A stretch of 64,000 nucleotides of DNA from Sphingomonas japonica (GCF_006346325.1 NZ_VDYR01000001.1:62001-126000); one strand, 5' to 3'; shown: positions 15,247 through 26,227, counted from the first letter of the stretch. Notes: generated by a model not told the origin, from the sequence alone. A program made the numbers and translations.

Positions 15247-16731
15247 TCAATGCGGAACGGCGCCGATCTCGAACCCGGTCTTGTCGTGCAGCGCGAAGCG
15301 ATCGACGATATCGGCGCTTGCCCGGTTGTACCCGACCATCTCCACCGTGCAGCCGTCACGCCGCAGCCGTGCGACCACCTTGTCGAGCGCGGCGACCGCG
15401 GAGATGTCCCAGAAATGCGCGGCGGTCATGTCGATCAGGACATGCCGGACCGGCTCGGACACGGCGAATGCGCGGGTGAAGCGATCGACCGACGCGAAGA
15501 AAATCTGACCGGCCACGCGATAGGTCACCGATTGTCCGCCTTCGGCGACGCAGCGTTCGACGGTGAACATCCGCTGCACCTTGCCGGCGAAGAAGATGCC
15601 CGAAAGCAGCACGCCGGCCAGCACACCCTGCGCCAGGTCGTGCGTGGCGACGACCACGACCACCGTCGTCAGCATCACCACAGACGATGGCCAGGGGTGT
15701 CGCTTGAGGTTGGGGATCGAATTCCAGCTGAACGTGCCGATCGACACCATGATCATCACCGCGACCAGGGCGGGCATCGGCACCTGCCCGACCAGCGGCC
15801 CCAGCACGGTGAGCAGGAACAGCAGGAACGCGCCCGCGACGAACGTCGACAGTCGCCCGCGCCCGCCCGAAGTCACGTTGATGACCGATTGGCCGATCAT
15901 CGCGCAGCCGCCCATTCCGCCTACTGCCGCTGCCGCGATGTTGGCGATGCCCTGTCCGCCGCATTCACGCCGCTTGTCGCTTTCGGTGCCGGTCATGTCG
16001 TCGACGATCTGCGCCGTCAGCAGCGACTCGAGCAGCCCCACCGCCGCCATCGTCGCCGAATAGGGCAGGATGATGCGCAGTGTCTCCAGAGTAAGCGGCA
16101 CGTCGGGCAGTACCAGTGCGGGCAGGCCGGCGGGAAGCTCCCCCATGTCGCCGACGGTGTTGACCGGAAGCCCGAACGCGATGCTGATCGTGGTCAGGAC
16201 GACGATCGCGATCAGCGGCGACGGAACCGCCCTGGTCAGCCGCGGCACGCCATAGATAATCGCCAGTCCGGCAGCGACCATCGCATAGGCCTGCCAACCG
16301 ACATTGGTCAGTTGCGGAAGCTGGGCGAGAAAGATCAGGATCGCCAGTGCGTTGACGAAACCGGTAATAACCGATCGCGACACGAACTGCATCAGCAGGT
16401 CGAGCCGCAGCAGCCCCGCGGCGATCTGGATCATACCCATCAGGATGGTGGCGGCGAACAGATATTCGACGCCGTGGTCGCGCACCAGCGGAACGACCAG
16501 CACGGCGACGGCGGCGGTCGCGGCCGAGATCATGCCGGGCCTGCCGCCGGTAAAGGCGATGACGATCGCGATCGCGACCGAGGCATAAAGGCCGACGCGC
16601 GGATCGACCCCGGCGATGATCGAGAAGCCGATCGCTTCCGGGATGAGGGCGAGCGCGACGACGATGCCGGCCAGCACCTCGGCACGCGGGTTCGAAAGCC
16701 ATTCGCGGCGAAGCGAGGCGGATAGGTTCAT
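15247..16731 (-). CDS. SulP family anion transporter with STAS domain
   Basis: A 494-residue protein with ten or more membrane segments. Early segments include [28 protein letters not shown], the SulP signature, and later [25 protein letters not shown]. The last 100 residues form a cytoplasmic STAS domain ([23 protein letters not shown]). SulP members carry sulfate, bicarbonate or other anions, and the specificity here is not readable. The ATG at 16731 is chosen because the upstream extension has no membrane sequence. The gene lies between amiC and mrcA, two genes normally adjacent, with 166- and 69-bp gaps, so it looks like a later insertion. Confidence 0.93.
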   Translation of the reverse strand: MNLSASLRREWLSNPRAEVLAGIVVALALIPEAIGFSIIAGVDPRVGLYASVAIAIVIAFTGGRPGMISAATAAVAVLVVPLVRDHGVEYLFAATILMGMIQIAAGLLRLDLLMQFVSRSVITGFVNALAILIFLAQLPQLTNVGWQAYAMVAAGLAIIYGVPRLTRAVPSPLIAIVVLTTISIAFGLPVNTVGDMGELPAGLPALVLPDVPLTLETLRIILPYSATMAAVGLLESLLTAQIVDDMTGTESDKRRECGGQGIANIAAAAVGGMGGCAMIGQSVINVTSGGRGRLSTFVAGAFLLFLLTVLGPLVGQVPMPALVAVMIMVSIGTFSWNSIPNLKRHPWPSSVVMLTTVVVVVATHDLAQGVLAGVLLSGIFFAGKVQRMFTVERCVAEGGQSVTYRVAGQIFFASVDRFTRAFAVSEPVRHVLIDMTAAHFWDISAVAALDKVVARLRRDGCTVEMVGYNRASADIVDRFALHDKTGFEIGAVPH

Positions 16732-16897
16732 TGAAAAGTCCGGGTAGCTATCGGCGGCGCACGGGCTGCCAGATGATCCCGGGGATAGGCGCCGGGCCGA
16801 GCCACCCGCGCAAAGCGGGTCCGTCGAACCGCTGCAATGCAACATTATGGATTTAAGGGCAAGGCTGCGGCGGGGAGTAGGTCCTCAAGCGGACGTG

Positions 16898-18127
16898 TTA
16901 CCGTGACGCCATCCGCCTAGCGAAATGGATATCAACCGCGCGCTGGACGCTTTCGCCGATCTTCTTCTGACCTTCCTTCGATGCCAGGAATTTGGCGTCG
17001 TTGTCGTTCGAGACATAGCCCGTCTCGAACAGGATCGACGGCATGTCGGGGGCCTTGAGCACCAGCAGCGACGCCATGCGGTGAAAGCTGGGCTTGGTCG
17101 GGATCAGCGGCTGCGCCTCGCGGCCCAGCAGGCGGGCAAAGCTCGCCGAGCGGTTCATCGTCTCGCGCTGGGTCAGGTCGATCAGGATCGACGAGATATC
17201 GGACGGTTCCGCGCCCAGATTGACCCCTGCGATCAGGTCGGACTTGTTCTCGCGCGCGGCCAGCCGGGCGGCTTCCTTATCGGACGCGACTTCGGACAGC
17301 GTATAGGCGGTGGCGCCGGTCGCCTCGGGGTTGCCTGCGCTGTCGCAATGCACCGAGATGAACAGGTCCGCGCCCAGCCGCCGCGCCACGCCGAAGCGTT
17401 CGCGGTGAAGCAGGTAGCGGTCATCGTCGCGAGTCATCGCCACGCGCACCCGGCCGGACTTGACGAGCTGGTCGCGGATCGCGCGGGCGAGCGCCAGCGT
17501 CAGATCCTTTTCGCGCAGCCCCTTGTAGTTCGCGATCGCGCCGGGATCGTGGCCGCCATGTCCGGCGTCGATCACCACCAGCGGGCGGCTGTCGTCGGCG
17601 CCGATCACCTTGGGTAGCGGCGGCCCGCCGCGCGTCTCCGGGACGGTGACGGCAACCTTGGCGGGCGCGGACGCGGGGGGCGCGAAGCGCACGCTGCCTC
17701 TTGCCGCCTCGGCGGAAAAACGGCTCGCATCGACGCTGCGCAGTTCCAGGATCAGGCTGCGGCCGCGCTTGCCGAAGCTGCCGCTTTCGATCAGTGTCGG
17801 GCGCGACAGGTCGAACACGATCCGCGTGGCATCGCCGCGCGCTGCCTGCCGCACGCTGGCGACGGGGCCGGCGGCCCTGGGCAGCGCGCCGGGCTGGACA
17901 CCGGCCAGATCGAGCGCGATCCGGTGCGGGCCGTCGAGCAGGAACGCCGTCGCATCGGCGATCCGCTCGTCAAAAGTGATGACGATGCGGTCGCGCTCGA
18001 TCTGCACCGCCTCGATCGACGCGGCGACCGCAGGCGTGCCGCCAAGCCACAATGCCAATATTGCAAGGAAGACCGACACCCGCACGCTATGCCGCGCGCG
18101 GACCTTGGTGGTCCAGCCGAAAACCAT
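16898..18127 (-). CDS. amiC: N-acetylmuramoyl-L-alanine amidase (AmiC-type)
   Basis: A 409-residue secreted zinc amidase that cleaves the peptide from muramic acid and helps daughter-cell separation. It has a signal peptide ending near ALWLGGTPAVAA (residue 36), an AMIN domain for localisation (about 38-130), a linker and an Amidase_3 domain (about 183-400). Zinc ligands are visible in VVIDAGHGGHDPGA and FISVHCDS, and the catalytic Glu in SILFETGYVSN. It is divergent from rne across a 475-bp gap, which should hold both promoters. Confidence 0.94.
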   Translation of the reverse strand: MVFGWTTKVRARHSVRVSVFLAILALWLGGTPAVAASIEAVQIERDRIVITFDERIADATAFLLDGPHRIALDLAGVQPGALPRAAGPVASVRQAARGDATRIVFDLSRPTLIESGSFGKRGRSLILELRSVDASRFSAEAARGSVRFAPPASAPAKVAVTVPETRGGPPLPKVIGADDSRPLVVIDAGHGGHDPGAIANYKGLREKDLTLALARAIRDQLVKSGRVRVAMTRDDDRYLLHRERFGVARRLGADLFISVHCDSAGNPEATGATAYTLSEVASDKEAARLAARENKSDLIAGVNLGAEPSDISSILIDLTQRETMNRSASFARLLGREAQPLIPTKPSFHRMASLLVLKAPDMPSILFETGYVSNDNDAKFLASKEGQKKIGESVQRAVDIHFARRMASR

Positions 18128-18602
18128 GTTACCCCGCCCCGTTACCCTCGTGACGGGCTGGGGATAGCGGGGCGGCCTTCAATTCGTGATGAAATCATTC
18201 GGTTAATTTGGCAGTAGGCAATTTTTTGCCGTCCCTCGGCAAGTTTGCGCGGCAAGCGGCAAAAGCACGCGGTTGCCGCATCGTTTCGGCGGTGCTAGTC
18301 CATCTGCGTCGCTCCTTCGCCATCGTGCGCACGGGCACCCGCCGCCGCAACCGCGGGCCGCGGACTTCAGGTTGACGCTCGCATGCCGCACTTTCCGTCC
18401 CGCCCGAACCGCCACGCCGCCTCAGGCGTGCGCGCGGTGATGGCGACGGAGTTCCCGGGCCATGCGCCCGGGCGTGCGCACCGAGCAGAGGCAGTTTTCG
18501 TACCCTTCACGGCAATGGCGGGCATCCCCCGCCACGCCATCCCCATTGTTCGCGCGCCGGCACGTGCCGCAAGGCCGCCCGTGCGCGCTCGGAGAATCCA
18601 TA
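18128..18602. other. 475-bp divergent intergenic region, probable rne leader
   Basis: No gene is supported here. The region separates the divergent amiC and rne starts. The half nearer amiC is relatively AT-rich around 18185-18230 and may hold promoters, but I cannot place a confident -35/-10 pair. The half nearer rne (about 18380-18602) is GC-rich with nested inverted repeats and ends with GGAG eight bases before the rne start. It is best read as a long structured 5' untranslated region. Confidence 0.5.
18454..18472 (+). promoter_or_regulatory. Perfect hairpin in the rne leader
   Basis: CCCGGGC (18454-18460), loop CATGC, GCCCGGG (18466-18472) form a 7-bp perfect GC stem. An outer pair, GTGCGC (18428) with GCGCAC (18476-18481), can enclose it. 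Leader hairpins of rne serve autoregulation by RNase E cleavage in enterobacteria; the same role here is inference. Confidence 0.45.
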
Positions 18603-21248
18603 ATGACCATGCGCATGCTGATCGACGCACGCCACCGGGAAGAAACCCGCGTGGCGGTCGTCAAGGGAAACCGGATCGAGGAGTTTGATTTCGAAAGTGC
18701 CGAGCGCAAGCAGCTCAAGGGCAATATCTATCTCGCCAAGGTAACCCGGGTCGAACCGTCGCTGCAGGCGGCGTTCGTCGATTATGGCGGCAATCGCCAC
18801 GGCTTCCTCGCATTCAGCGAGATCCATCCCGATTATTACCAGATTCCCAAGGAAGACCGCGAAGCGTTGCTGCGCGAAGAGGCGGAGCATGCCGCCGAGG
18901 AAGCCGCGCTGCGCGGCGACGACCTCGATGCCGAGCATGACGACGACGAAGACGGCGAGGTCGAGGTCGTCGAGCGCGACGACGACGACGCGGACGGTGA
19001 TGCTGAGTCCGGCGAAGGCGAGGAAGGCGGCGATGCGCCGCGTGGCCGCCGCCGCAAGGGCGGCAGTGAGGATCCGGCGGTCGAGGCGCTGCGTCAGCGC
19101 CGGCTGAACCTGCGCCGCCGCTACAAGATCCAGGACGTGATCCGCAGGCGGCAGGTGCTGCTGGTCCAGGTCGTCAAGGAGGAGCGCGGCAACAAGGGTG
19201 CGGCGCTCACCACCTATCTCTCGCTCGCCGGTCGCTATTGCGTGCTGATGCCCAACACCGCGCATGGCGGCGGCATCTCGCGCAAGATTTCCAATGCCGG
19301 CGACCGCAAGCGGCTGAAGTCGATCATGGCCGACCTGCAATTGCCGCCGACGATGGGCTGCATCGTGCGTACCGCCGGGCTGCAGCGCACCAAGGTCGAG
19401 ATCAAGCGCGACTTCGATTATCTGGCAAGGCTGTGGGACGGCATTCGCGAGGAAACGCTCAAATCCTCGGCGCCCGCGCTGGTCTACGGCGACAGCGACC
19501 TCATCAAGCGCGCGATCCGCGACATCTACAACCGCGATATCGAGGAAGTGATCGTCGAGGGCGAGGACGGGTATCGGCAAGCCAAGGACTTCATGAAGCT
19601 GCTGATGCCCAGCCACGCGCGGCGCGTGCAGAATTACGCCGACGCGGTGCCGCTGTTCCAGCGCGCGCATGTCGAGGACCAGCTGGCGGCGATGTACAAT
19701 CCCGTCGTCCAGCTCAAATCGGGCGGCTATCTGGTTATCAACCCGACCGAGGCGCTGGTGTCGATCGACATCAACTCAGGCCGCTCGACGCGCGAGCACA
19801 ATATCGAGCAGACCGCGACCGCGACCAATCTCGAGGCTGCGCAGGAGATTGCGCGCCAGTTGCGGCTGCGCGACATGGCCGGGCTGGTCGTGATCGATTT
19901 CATCGACATGGATCATTCGTCGAACGTCCGTAAGGTCGAGAAGGCGATGAAGGAGGCGCTCAAGAACGATCGCGCCCGCATCCAGGTCGGCCGGATCAGC
20001 GCCTTCGGCCTGATGGAGATGAGCCGTCAGCGGCTGCGCACCGGCGTGCTCGAGGCGTCCACCCGGCAATGCCCGCATTGCGAGGGCACCGGCCTGGTCC
20101 GCACCGCATCGTCGGCGGGCCTGAGTGCCTTGCGGCTGATCGAGGACGAGGCCGCACGCGGTCGCGGCTCGATCCTGACGCTGCGCGCCAGCCAGGAAGC
20201 GGCGTTCTACGTGCTCAACAAGAAGCGCGCCGACATCGCCGAGATCGAGGAGCGCTACGGCGTGTCGGTCGAGGTCGCGTCGGACGGCGAGATCGAGGGC
20301 GCGCGCATGTCGGTCGAGGCGAGCGGACCGCCGCCCGCCTATGCTCCGCGCTTCCAGGCGATTGTCGAAGAGCCCGACGACGAAGTCTATGACGAGATCG
20401 ACGATGAGGAGGAGGTCGAGGAAGAGACCGCCGCCGAGGAAGCACCGCGTCAGCGCGGACGCGAGCGCGACGAAAACGATGGCGAGGCACGCGGACGTCG
20501 CCGCCGCCGCCGGGGCCGTCGGGGCCGTGGGCGCGACGAGGACGGTGCCGAGCGCACGGCCGATGCCGATCCGATCGCCGACGACTCGGTGGAAGCCGAT
20601 GTGGCCGAAGACGATGGCGCGGAACCGCGCGAAGCCGCGCCCCGAGCGGACACTGCCGAAGAAGGCGAGGGCCGTCGTCGCCGCCGCCGCCGCGGACGCC
20701 GCGGCGGACGTCGCCAGGCGGGTGAAGAGACCCGCGCCGATGCGCCTGCCGAACCGGACGAGGCGGCCGATGCAACCGTGCCAGTGTCCCTGGAAATCGC
20801 CGAACCCGGACCCGAACCCGAACCGGCCGCCGACGCCAAGCCCAAGCGCACCCGCCGCCGCAAGGCCGATCTCGCCGAGGCTCCAGTCGAGGCGGCTCCC
20901 GAGCCGGAGGCGACCGTCGAAGCGCCAGCAAACGCCCCTGAAAAGCCGAAGCGTACGCGCCGCAAGAAGGCGGATGCGATCGATGCGCCGGTGGTAGGCG
21001 CGGTCGTCGAGGCGGTCGAGCCGGCCGAGGACGTACCGGCCAAGCCCAAGCGGACGCGTCGCAAGAAGGCCGATGTGACCGAGGAAGCGGTGCCTGCCGC
21101 TTTGCCGGAGCCCGTCGAGCAGGACCTTGCGCCGGTCGATCCTGTCGCCGCAGTGACCAGCGACGCCGCCATCGCCGAGCAGGCCGAAGCGGACGGTGAG
21201 GCGGGGCCACCCCGGCGCGGCTGGTGGCAGCGTACCTTCGGGGCGTGA
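18603..21248 (+). CDS. rne: Ribonuclease E/G
   Basis: An 881-residue endoribonuclease central to mRNA decay and rRNA processing. The N-terminal S1 domain (from residue 38) is interrupted at about 95-160 by a strongly acidic Asp/Glu stretch ending in RGRRRKGG. The catalytic core has the magnesium-binding Asp pair near residues 388 (SIDINSG) and 432 (VIDFIDMDH), and the zinc link CPHC at 490-493. From about residue 580 the protein is disordered: acidic, then Arg-rich (RRRRRGRRGR), then three spaced copies of K-P-K-R-T-R-R-(K/R)-K-A-D. This is the scaffold region that binds RNA and partner proteins. The ATG at 18603 follows GGAG. Confidence 0.97.
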   Translation: MTMRMLIDARHREETRVAVVKGNRIEEFDFESAERKQLKGNIYLAKVTRVEPSLQAAFVDYGGNRHGFLAFSEIHPDYYQIPKEDREALLREEAEHAAEEAALRGDDLDAEHDDDEDGEVEVVERDDDDADGDAESGEGEEGGDAPRGRRRKGGSEDPAVEALRQRRLNLRRRYKIQDVIRRRQVLLVQVVKEERGNKGAALTTYLSLAGRYCVLMPNTAHGGGISRKISNAGDRKRLKSIMADLQLPPTMGCIVRTAGLQRTKVEIKRDFDYLARLWDGIREETLKSSAPALVYGDSDLIKRAIRDIYNRDIEEVIVEGEDGYRQAKDFMKLLMPSHARRVQNYADAVPLFQRAHVEDQLAAMYNPVVQLKSGGYLVINPTEALVSIDINSGRSTREHNIEQTATATNLEAAQEIARQLRLRDMAGLVVIDFIDMDHSSNVRKVEKAMKEALKNDRARIQVGRISAFGLMEMSRQRLRTGVLEASTRQCPHCEGTGLVRTASSAGLSALRLIEDEAARGRGSILTLRASQEAAFYVLNKKRADIAEIEERYGVSVEVASDGEIEGARMSVEASGPPPAYAPRFQAIVEEPDDEVYDEIDDEEEVEEETAAEEAPRQRGRERDENDGEARGRRRRRRGRRGRGRDEDGAERTADADPIADDSVEADVAEDDGAEPREAAPRADTAEEGEGRRRRRRRGRRGGRRQAGEETRADAPAEPDEAADATVPVSLEIAEPGPEPEPAADAKPKRTRRRKADLAEAPVEAAPEPEATVEAPANAPEKPKRTRRKKADAIDAPVVGAVVEAVEPAEDVPAKPKRTRRKKADVTEEAVPAALPEPVEQDLAPVDPVAAVTSDAAIAEQAEADGEAGPPRRGWWQRTFGA

Positions 21249-21275
21249 TCGCGCCTGACCTGAAGTAATCGTGCC

Positions 21276-21311
21276 AAAGGGGCCGTCGCTGTTCGCAGCG
21301 GCGGCCCTTTT
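21276..21311 (+). terminator. Rho-independent terminator of rne
   Basis: AAAGGGGCCGTCGCTG, a TTCG tetraloop and CAGCGGCGGCCCTTTTC form a stem of about 15 pairs with one mismatch, 28 bases after the rne stop, ending in a T run. The UUCG loop and T tail make this one of the clearest terminators in the window. Confidence 0.88.
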
Positions 21312-21426
21312 CATGCGGCCAGCCATCGGAGGCACACAGCTTCATCGTCAATTCATGCGGGCTCGGCCACCGCTGCGCCGGCGCGGCCGGTTGTGCGCGG
21401 CTCCGCTTTGACCGATAGGGAGCGTC

Positions 21427-22770
21427 ATGAAGCGGTTGATCACTGGGTTCGCGATGGCGCTCCTGCTATGGAGCCAGCCGGCAGCCGCCCAGTCGATCCT
21501 GCGCGATGCCGAGACCGAGGCGCTGTTCGCCGAGATGGCGAACCCGATCGCCGAGGCGGCTGGGCTCGACAAGCGCAATTTCCGTGTCGTCCTCATCAAC
21601 GATAAGTCGATCAACGCGTTCGTGGCGGGCGGCCAGATCGTCTATCTTCACTCGGGACTGATCGACGCCGCCGACACCGCCAACGAGGTCCAGGGAGTGA
21701 TCGCGCACGAGGTCGGTCATATTACCGGCGGCCACGTTCCGCTTGGCGATCGCATGGGTCGCGGGGCGATGGGCATCACCCTGCTCAGCCTGGTGCTGGG
21801 CGCAGCGGCGATGGCGGCGGGCGCGGGCGAGGCGGGGGCCGGCATCCTTGCCGCTGGCAACCGCGCCGCGCTCGGCAATTTCCTCGCATTTTCCCGCGTG
21901 CAGGAATCCTCGGCAGACGCCGCCGGCGCGTCGTTCCTCAACAAGGCGAGTATCCCCGGCAAGGGCATGCTCAGCTTCTTTCGCAAGCTGCAGGCCTATG
22001 AATACCGCCTCGCGATCCCGCAGGACAACAGCTACGAACGCTCGCACCCGCTGTCTGGCGAGCGCATCGCCAATCTGACCGGCAGCGTGCGCAGTTCGGC
22101 TGCCTGGGACAAGCCGCTCGATGCGGGAATGGAAGCGCGGTTCAAACGCGTCCAGGCCAAGCTGCGCGGCTATGTCAACGACCCCAAGACGACGCTTGCG
22201 CGGTATCCCGCAAGCGACCAGAGCGCTGCCGCCCACTATGCCCGCGCCTATGCCTATCACCTGTCGGGCTATCCCGTCGAAGCCGCCAAGGAGACCCAGG
22301 CGCTGGTCGCGACGTCGCCCGACGATCCCTATTTCCTCGAGCTCGAGGGACAGATCCTGCTCGAATCGGGAAAGCCCGAAGCGGCGATCCCTGCGCTGCG
22401 CGAAGCCGTCCAGCGCAGCGACAACGCGCCATTGGTCGCCGCGACGTTCGCACATGCCCTGCTCGCGACCGAGGATTCAAGCCATCTCGACGAGGCGGAG
22501 AAGGTGCTCAACCGCGCGGTGGCGCGCGACAACGAGAATCCCGGTGCGTGGGTGCAGCTGGCGATGGTCTATGAGCGCAAGGGCGATGAGGCGCGGCTGG
22601 CGCTGGCGCGCGCCGAACAGCTCCGCCTGCTCGGCTATCACACGTTGGCGCTGGCCAGCGCGCAGAATGCGGTCGCCATGCTTCCCCCGGGATCGCGAGA
22701 GGCGCTCCGGGCGCAGGACCTGGTGGTGATTTCCAGGACCGAGATCGATCTCGAAAAGGACCGCCGATGA
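21427..22770 (+). CDS. M48 family periplasmic metalloprotease with TPR repeats (BepA-like)
   Basis: A 447-residue protein with a signal peptide ending at AAAQS (residue 22). The M48 zinc site is HEVGH at 94-98, with the third-ligand Glu in ESSADAAG. Helical TPR-like repeats fill residues about 265-440 (AAHYARAYAYHLSGYPVEAA, GAWVQLAMVYERKGDEARLA). This architecture is that of BepA/YfgC, which degrades or assists outer-membrane proteins stalled at the BAM or Lpt machinery. It overlaps the DsbA-like gene by four bases (ATGA), pairing protease and disulfide chemistry in one envelope operon. Confidence 0.93.
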   Translation: MKRLITGFAMALLLWSQPAAAQSILRDAETEALFAEMANPIAEAAGLDKRNFRVVLINDKSINAFVAGGQIVYLHSGLIDAADTANEVQGVIAHEVGHITGGHVPLGDRMGRGAMGITLLSLVLGAAAMAAGAGEAGAGILAAGNRAALGNFLAFSRVQESSADAAGASFLNKASIPGKGMLSFFRKLQAYEYRLAIPQDNSYERSHPLSGERIANLTGSVRSSAAWDKPLDAGMEARFKRVQAKLRGYVNDPKTTLARYPASDQSAAAHYARAYAYHLSGYPVEAAKETQALVATSPDDPYFLELEGQILLESGKPEAAIPALREAVQRSDNAPLVAATFAHALLATEDSSHLDEAEKVLNRAVARDNENPGAWVQLAMVYERKGDEARLALARAEQLRLLGYHTLALASAQNAVAMLPPGSREALRAQDLVVISRTEIDLEKDRR

Positions 22771-23492
22771 AGCCGTTTTCGCTGGCGTGGTTTGCCAGCC
22801 TGGTCGTCGCGGCGTTGCTCGGAGCGGGCGCGTTCGCACTGCTCCAGCCGCTGGTCGTGCCGTCCGCGGCGCCGGGCTCGGCATCGGTGCGCGAAGCGAT
22901 CCTTGCCGATCCTGCAATCATTCCCGATGCCATGGAGGCACTGCGCAGCCGCGAGACCGGCAAGGTGATAGCCGCCAACCGCTCGGCGATCGTCGATCCT
23001 TTCGGCAATGCCTGGAAAGGCGATCCGGCGGGCGACGTCACCGTCGTCGCCTATATGGACTATGCCTGCGGATATTGCCGTGCCAGCCTGCCGATCCTCG
23101 ACCAGCTGGTCGCGGCCGACGCCGATGTGAAGATCGTGTTCCGCGAACTGCCGATCCTGTCGGAAGCCAGCCGCCGCGCGGCGCAATGGAGCCTGGCCGC
23201 CGCCGAACAGGGCAAGTTCCGGCAATATCACGACATCTTGTTCACGGCCGGGCAACTGAGCGACGCGACCATCGATGCGGCAATTGCCCGCGCCGGGCTC
23301 GATCGCGTTCGCGGCGAGCGGGTGGTGCGCTCGGAGGCGGTGCAAGCGGAGATCCAGCGCAACCTCGCGCTGGCGGGACAGCTGGGCATGACCGGAACTC
23401 CGGCTTGGGTCGTCGGCGACCGCGTCCTGTCCGGCGCGCTGCCCCTGCAGGCGATGCAAAGCGCGGTGGCATCGGCGCGCAGCGCCGGCTGA
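22767..23492 (+). CDS. DsbA family thiol-disulfide oxidoreductase
   Basis: A 241-residue protein with one N-terminal membrane or signal segment (residues about 6-30) and a thioredoxin-fold domain with an inserted helical part. The redox site is C-G-Y-C at 101-104 within YMDYACGYCRASLP, and the cis-Pro loop is GMTGTPAWVVGD. Such proteins form or rearrange disulfides in periplasmic proteins. It is translationally coupled to the upstream M48 protease gene. The active-site dipeptide GY differs from E. coli DsbA (PH), as is common in the Com1-like branch. Confidence 0.92.
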   Translation: MKPFSLAWFASLVVAALLGAGAFALLQPLVVPSAAPGSASVREAILADPAIIPDAMEALRSRETGKVIAANRSAIVDPFGNAWKGDPAGDVTVVAYMDYACGYCRASLPILDQLVAADADVKIVFRELPILSEASRRAAQWSLAAAEQGKFRQYHDILFTAGQLSDATIDAAIARAGLDRVRGERVVRSEAVQAEIQRNLALAGQLGMTGTPAWVVGDRVLSGALPLQAMQSAVASARSAG

Positions 23493-23555
23493 CCTTGCCG
23501 TCAATCCCCCCGGACCCTATCTGGCGCGGACGCGGACATTCGGGGGGGGCATCGC

Positions 23556-24490
<935 letters not shown>

Positions 24491-24494
<4 letters not shown>

Positions 24495-25252
24495 ACCTTC
24501 ACGGCGTCTCGGCGATCTACGTCTTCGAAATGGCGCGGTTCAAGCGCACCATCTGGCAGTCGGTGGTCACGCCGGTGATCACCACCGCGCTCTACTTCAT
24601 CGTGTTCGGCGGCGCGATCGGCAGCCGGATCGAGAATATCGATGGGGTGAGCTATGGCAGCTTCATCGTTCCCGGCCTTATCATGCTGACTTTGCTCACG
24701 CAGAGCCTGTCGAACGCCTCGTTCGGCATCTACTTCCCCAAGTTCACCGGCACGATCTACGAACTGCTTTCGGCGCCGGTATCGACCTTGGAGATGCTGC
24801 TGGGCTATGTCGGCGCGGCGGCGACCAAGTCGATGCTGATCGGCCTCATCATCCTGGGTACGGCGACCTTTTTCGTCGACCTGACCATCGCCCATCCGCT
24901 GATGATGGTGACGTTCCTGATCCTGACGTCGGTGACGTTCAGCCTGTTCGGCTTCATCATCGGCATCTGGGCCAAGGGCTTCGAGCAATTGTCGCTGGTC
25001 CCCGCGCTGCTGATCACACCGCTGACATTCCTGGGCGGCGCATTCTATTCGATCGACATGCTTCCCGAACCGTGGCGCACGGTCAGCCTGTTCAACCCGG
25101 TAGTGTATCTGGTCAGCGGGTTCCGCTGGAGCTTCTTCGGCCAGGGCGATGTCGCGGTCGGCGTCAGCCTGGGCGTGACGTTCGCGTTCCTGATGCTTTG
25201 CGCAGGGTTGATCGCTTGGATGTTCAAAACGGGGTACCGGCTGAAGGCGTGA
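24491..25252 (+). CDS. ABC-2 type transporter permease
   Basis: A 253-residue inner-membrane protein with six membrane segments in the ABC-2 family pattern. The C-terminal ABC-2 signature region [36 protein letters not shown] is clear. It is the partner of the preceding ATPase, and the overlap (ATGA) ensures paired translation. The two form a half-transporter that should dimerise. Relatives carry polysaccharides, drugs or lipids; nothing here narrows that. It is convergent with glpX, the two stops being only six bases apart. Confidence 0.94.
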
Positions 25253-25258
25253 TAGCCT

Positions 25259-26227
25259 TCAGTCCAGTCGGTGCTCGCCCTTGACCCAGCGGACGGTGCC
25301 GGAGCTCGCGCGCATCACCACGCTTTCGGTGGTCATCACCTTGCCCTTGCGCTTGACGCCTTCGAGCAGCGAGCCATCCGTCACTCCAGTCGCGGCAAAG
25401 ATGCAGTCGCCGCTCGCCAGGTCCTCGAGGTCGTAGACCTTGTCGAGGTCGGCGATGCCCCATTTCGCCGCACGCGCGCGCTCGTCGTCATTGCGGAAGA
25501 ACAGCCGCCCCTTGAACTGACCGCCGACGCAGCGCAGCGCTGCCGCCGCCAGCACGCCCTCGGGCGCGCCGCCCTGACCCATATAGACGTCGATCGTGGT
25601 GTCGGGATCGCTGGTCGCGATCACAGCCGCCACGTCGCCGTCCGGAATCAGCATGATGCCGCAGCCACAGCCGCGCAGCTCGGCGATCAGCTTTTCGTGA
25701 CGCGGGCGATCGAGCACGCAGGCGATGATCTGGTCGGGGCGCACGCCCTTGGCCGCGGCGATCGCCTCGACATTCTGGGTCGGCGTCCTGTCGAGATCGA
25801 TCACGCCCGCCGGATAGCCCGGCCCGACCGCGATCTTGTCCATGTAGACGTCGGGCGCGTTCAGCAGGCAGCCCTCTTCGGCGATCGCCAGCACGGCCAG
25901 CGCATTCGGCCCGGCCTTGGCGGTGATCGTGGTTCCTTCCAGCGGATCGAGCGCGATGTCGATCTTGGGCCCCGATCCGATCGCCGATCCGACCTTCTCG
26001 CCGATATACAGCATCGGCGCCTCGTCGCGCTCGCCCTCGCCAATGACGACGGTGCCGTCCATGTAGAGCGAATTGAGCGCCTCGCGCATCGCCTCGACCG
26101 CGGCGGCATCGGCGGCCTTTTCGTTGCCGCGGCCAACCAGGCTCGACGCCGCGATCGCCGCGGCCTCGGTCACGCGCACCATCTCCAGAACTAGGACGCG
26201 ATCGAGATTCTGGCTCGCGGTCTGCAT
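25259..26227 (-). CDS. glpX: Class II fructose-1,6-bisphosphatase
   Basis: A 322-residue GlpX enzyme of gluconeogenesis, converting fructose-1,6-bisphosphate to fructose-6-phosphate. Family motifs: VVIGEGERDEAPMLYIGE near residue 55, IDIALDPLEGTT with the metal-binding Asp and Glu, the GGAPEGVLAAAAL phosphate-binding region and CIFAATGVTDGSLL. The ATG at 26227 has GGGGTGG upstream; an in-frame GTG at 26236 would add three residues. It stands between the convergent ABC permease and gyrB on the same strand. Confidence 0.96.
   Translation of the reverse strand: MQTASQNLDRVLVLEMVRVTEAAAIAASSLVGRGNEKAADAAAVEAMREALNSLYMDGTVVIGEGERDEAPMLYIGEKVGSAIGSGPKIDIALDPLEGTTITAKAGPNALAVLAIAEEGCLLNAPDVYMDKIAVGPGYPAGVIDLDRTPTQNVEAIAAAKGVRPDQIIACVLDRPRHEKLIAELRGCGCGIMLIPDGDVAAVIATSDPDTTIDVYMGQGGAPEGVLAAAALRCVGGQFKGRLFFRNDDERARAAKWGIADLDKVYDLEDLASGDCIFAATGVTDGSLLEGVKRKGKVMTTESVVMRASSGTVRWVKGEHRLD

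Noticed and set aside
12628..16725. A 1365-codon open frame on the plus strand
   Set aside because: It is antisense to mrcA and the SulP gene, is rich in Arg/His/Asp without any fold pattern, and arises from the third-position GC bias of the real genes.
19776..21335. A long open frame antisense to the rne tail
   Set aside because: Mirror of the low-complexity Arg/Glu codons of RNase E, with no recognisable domain.
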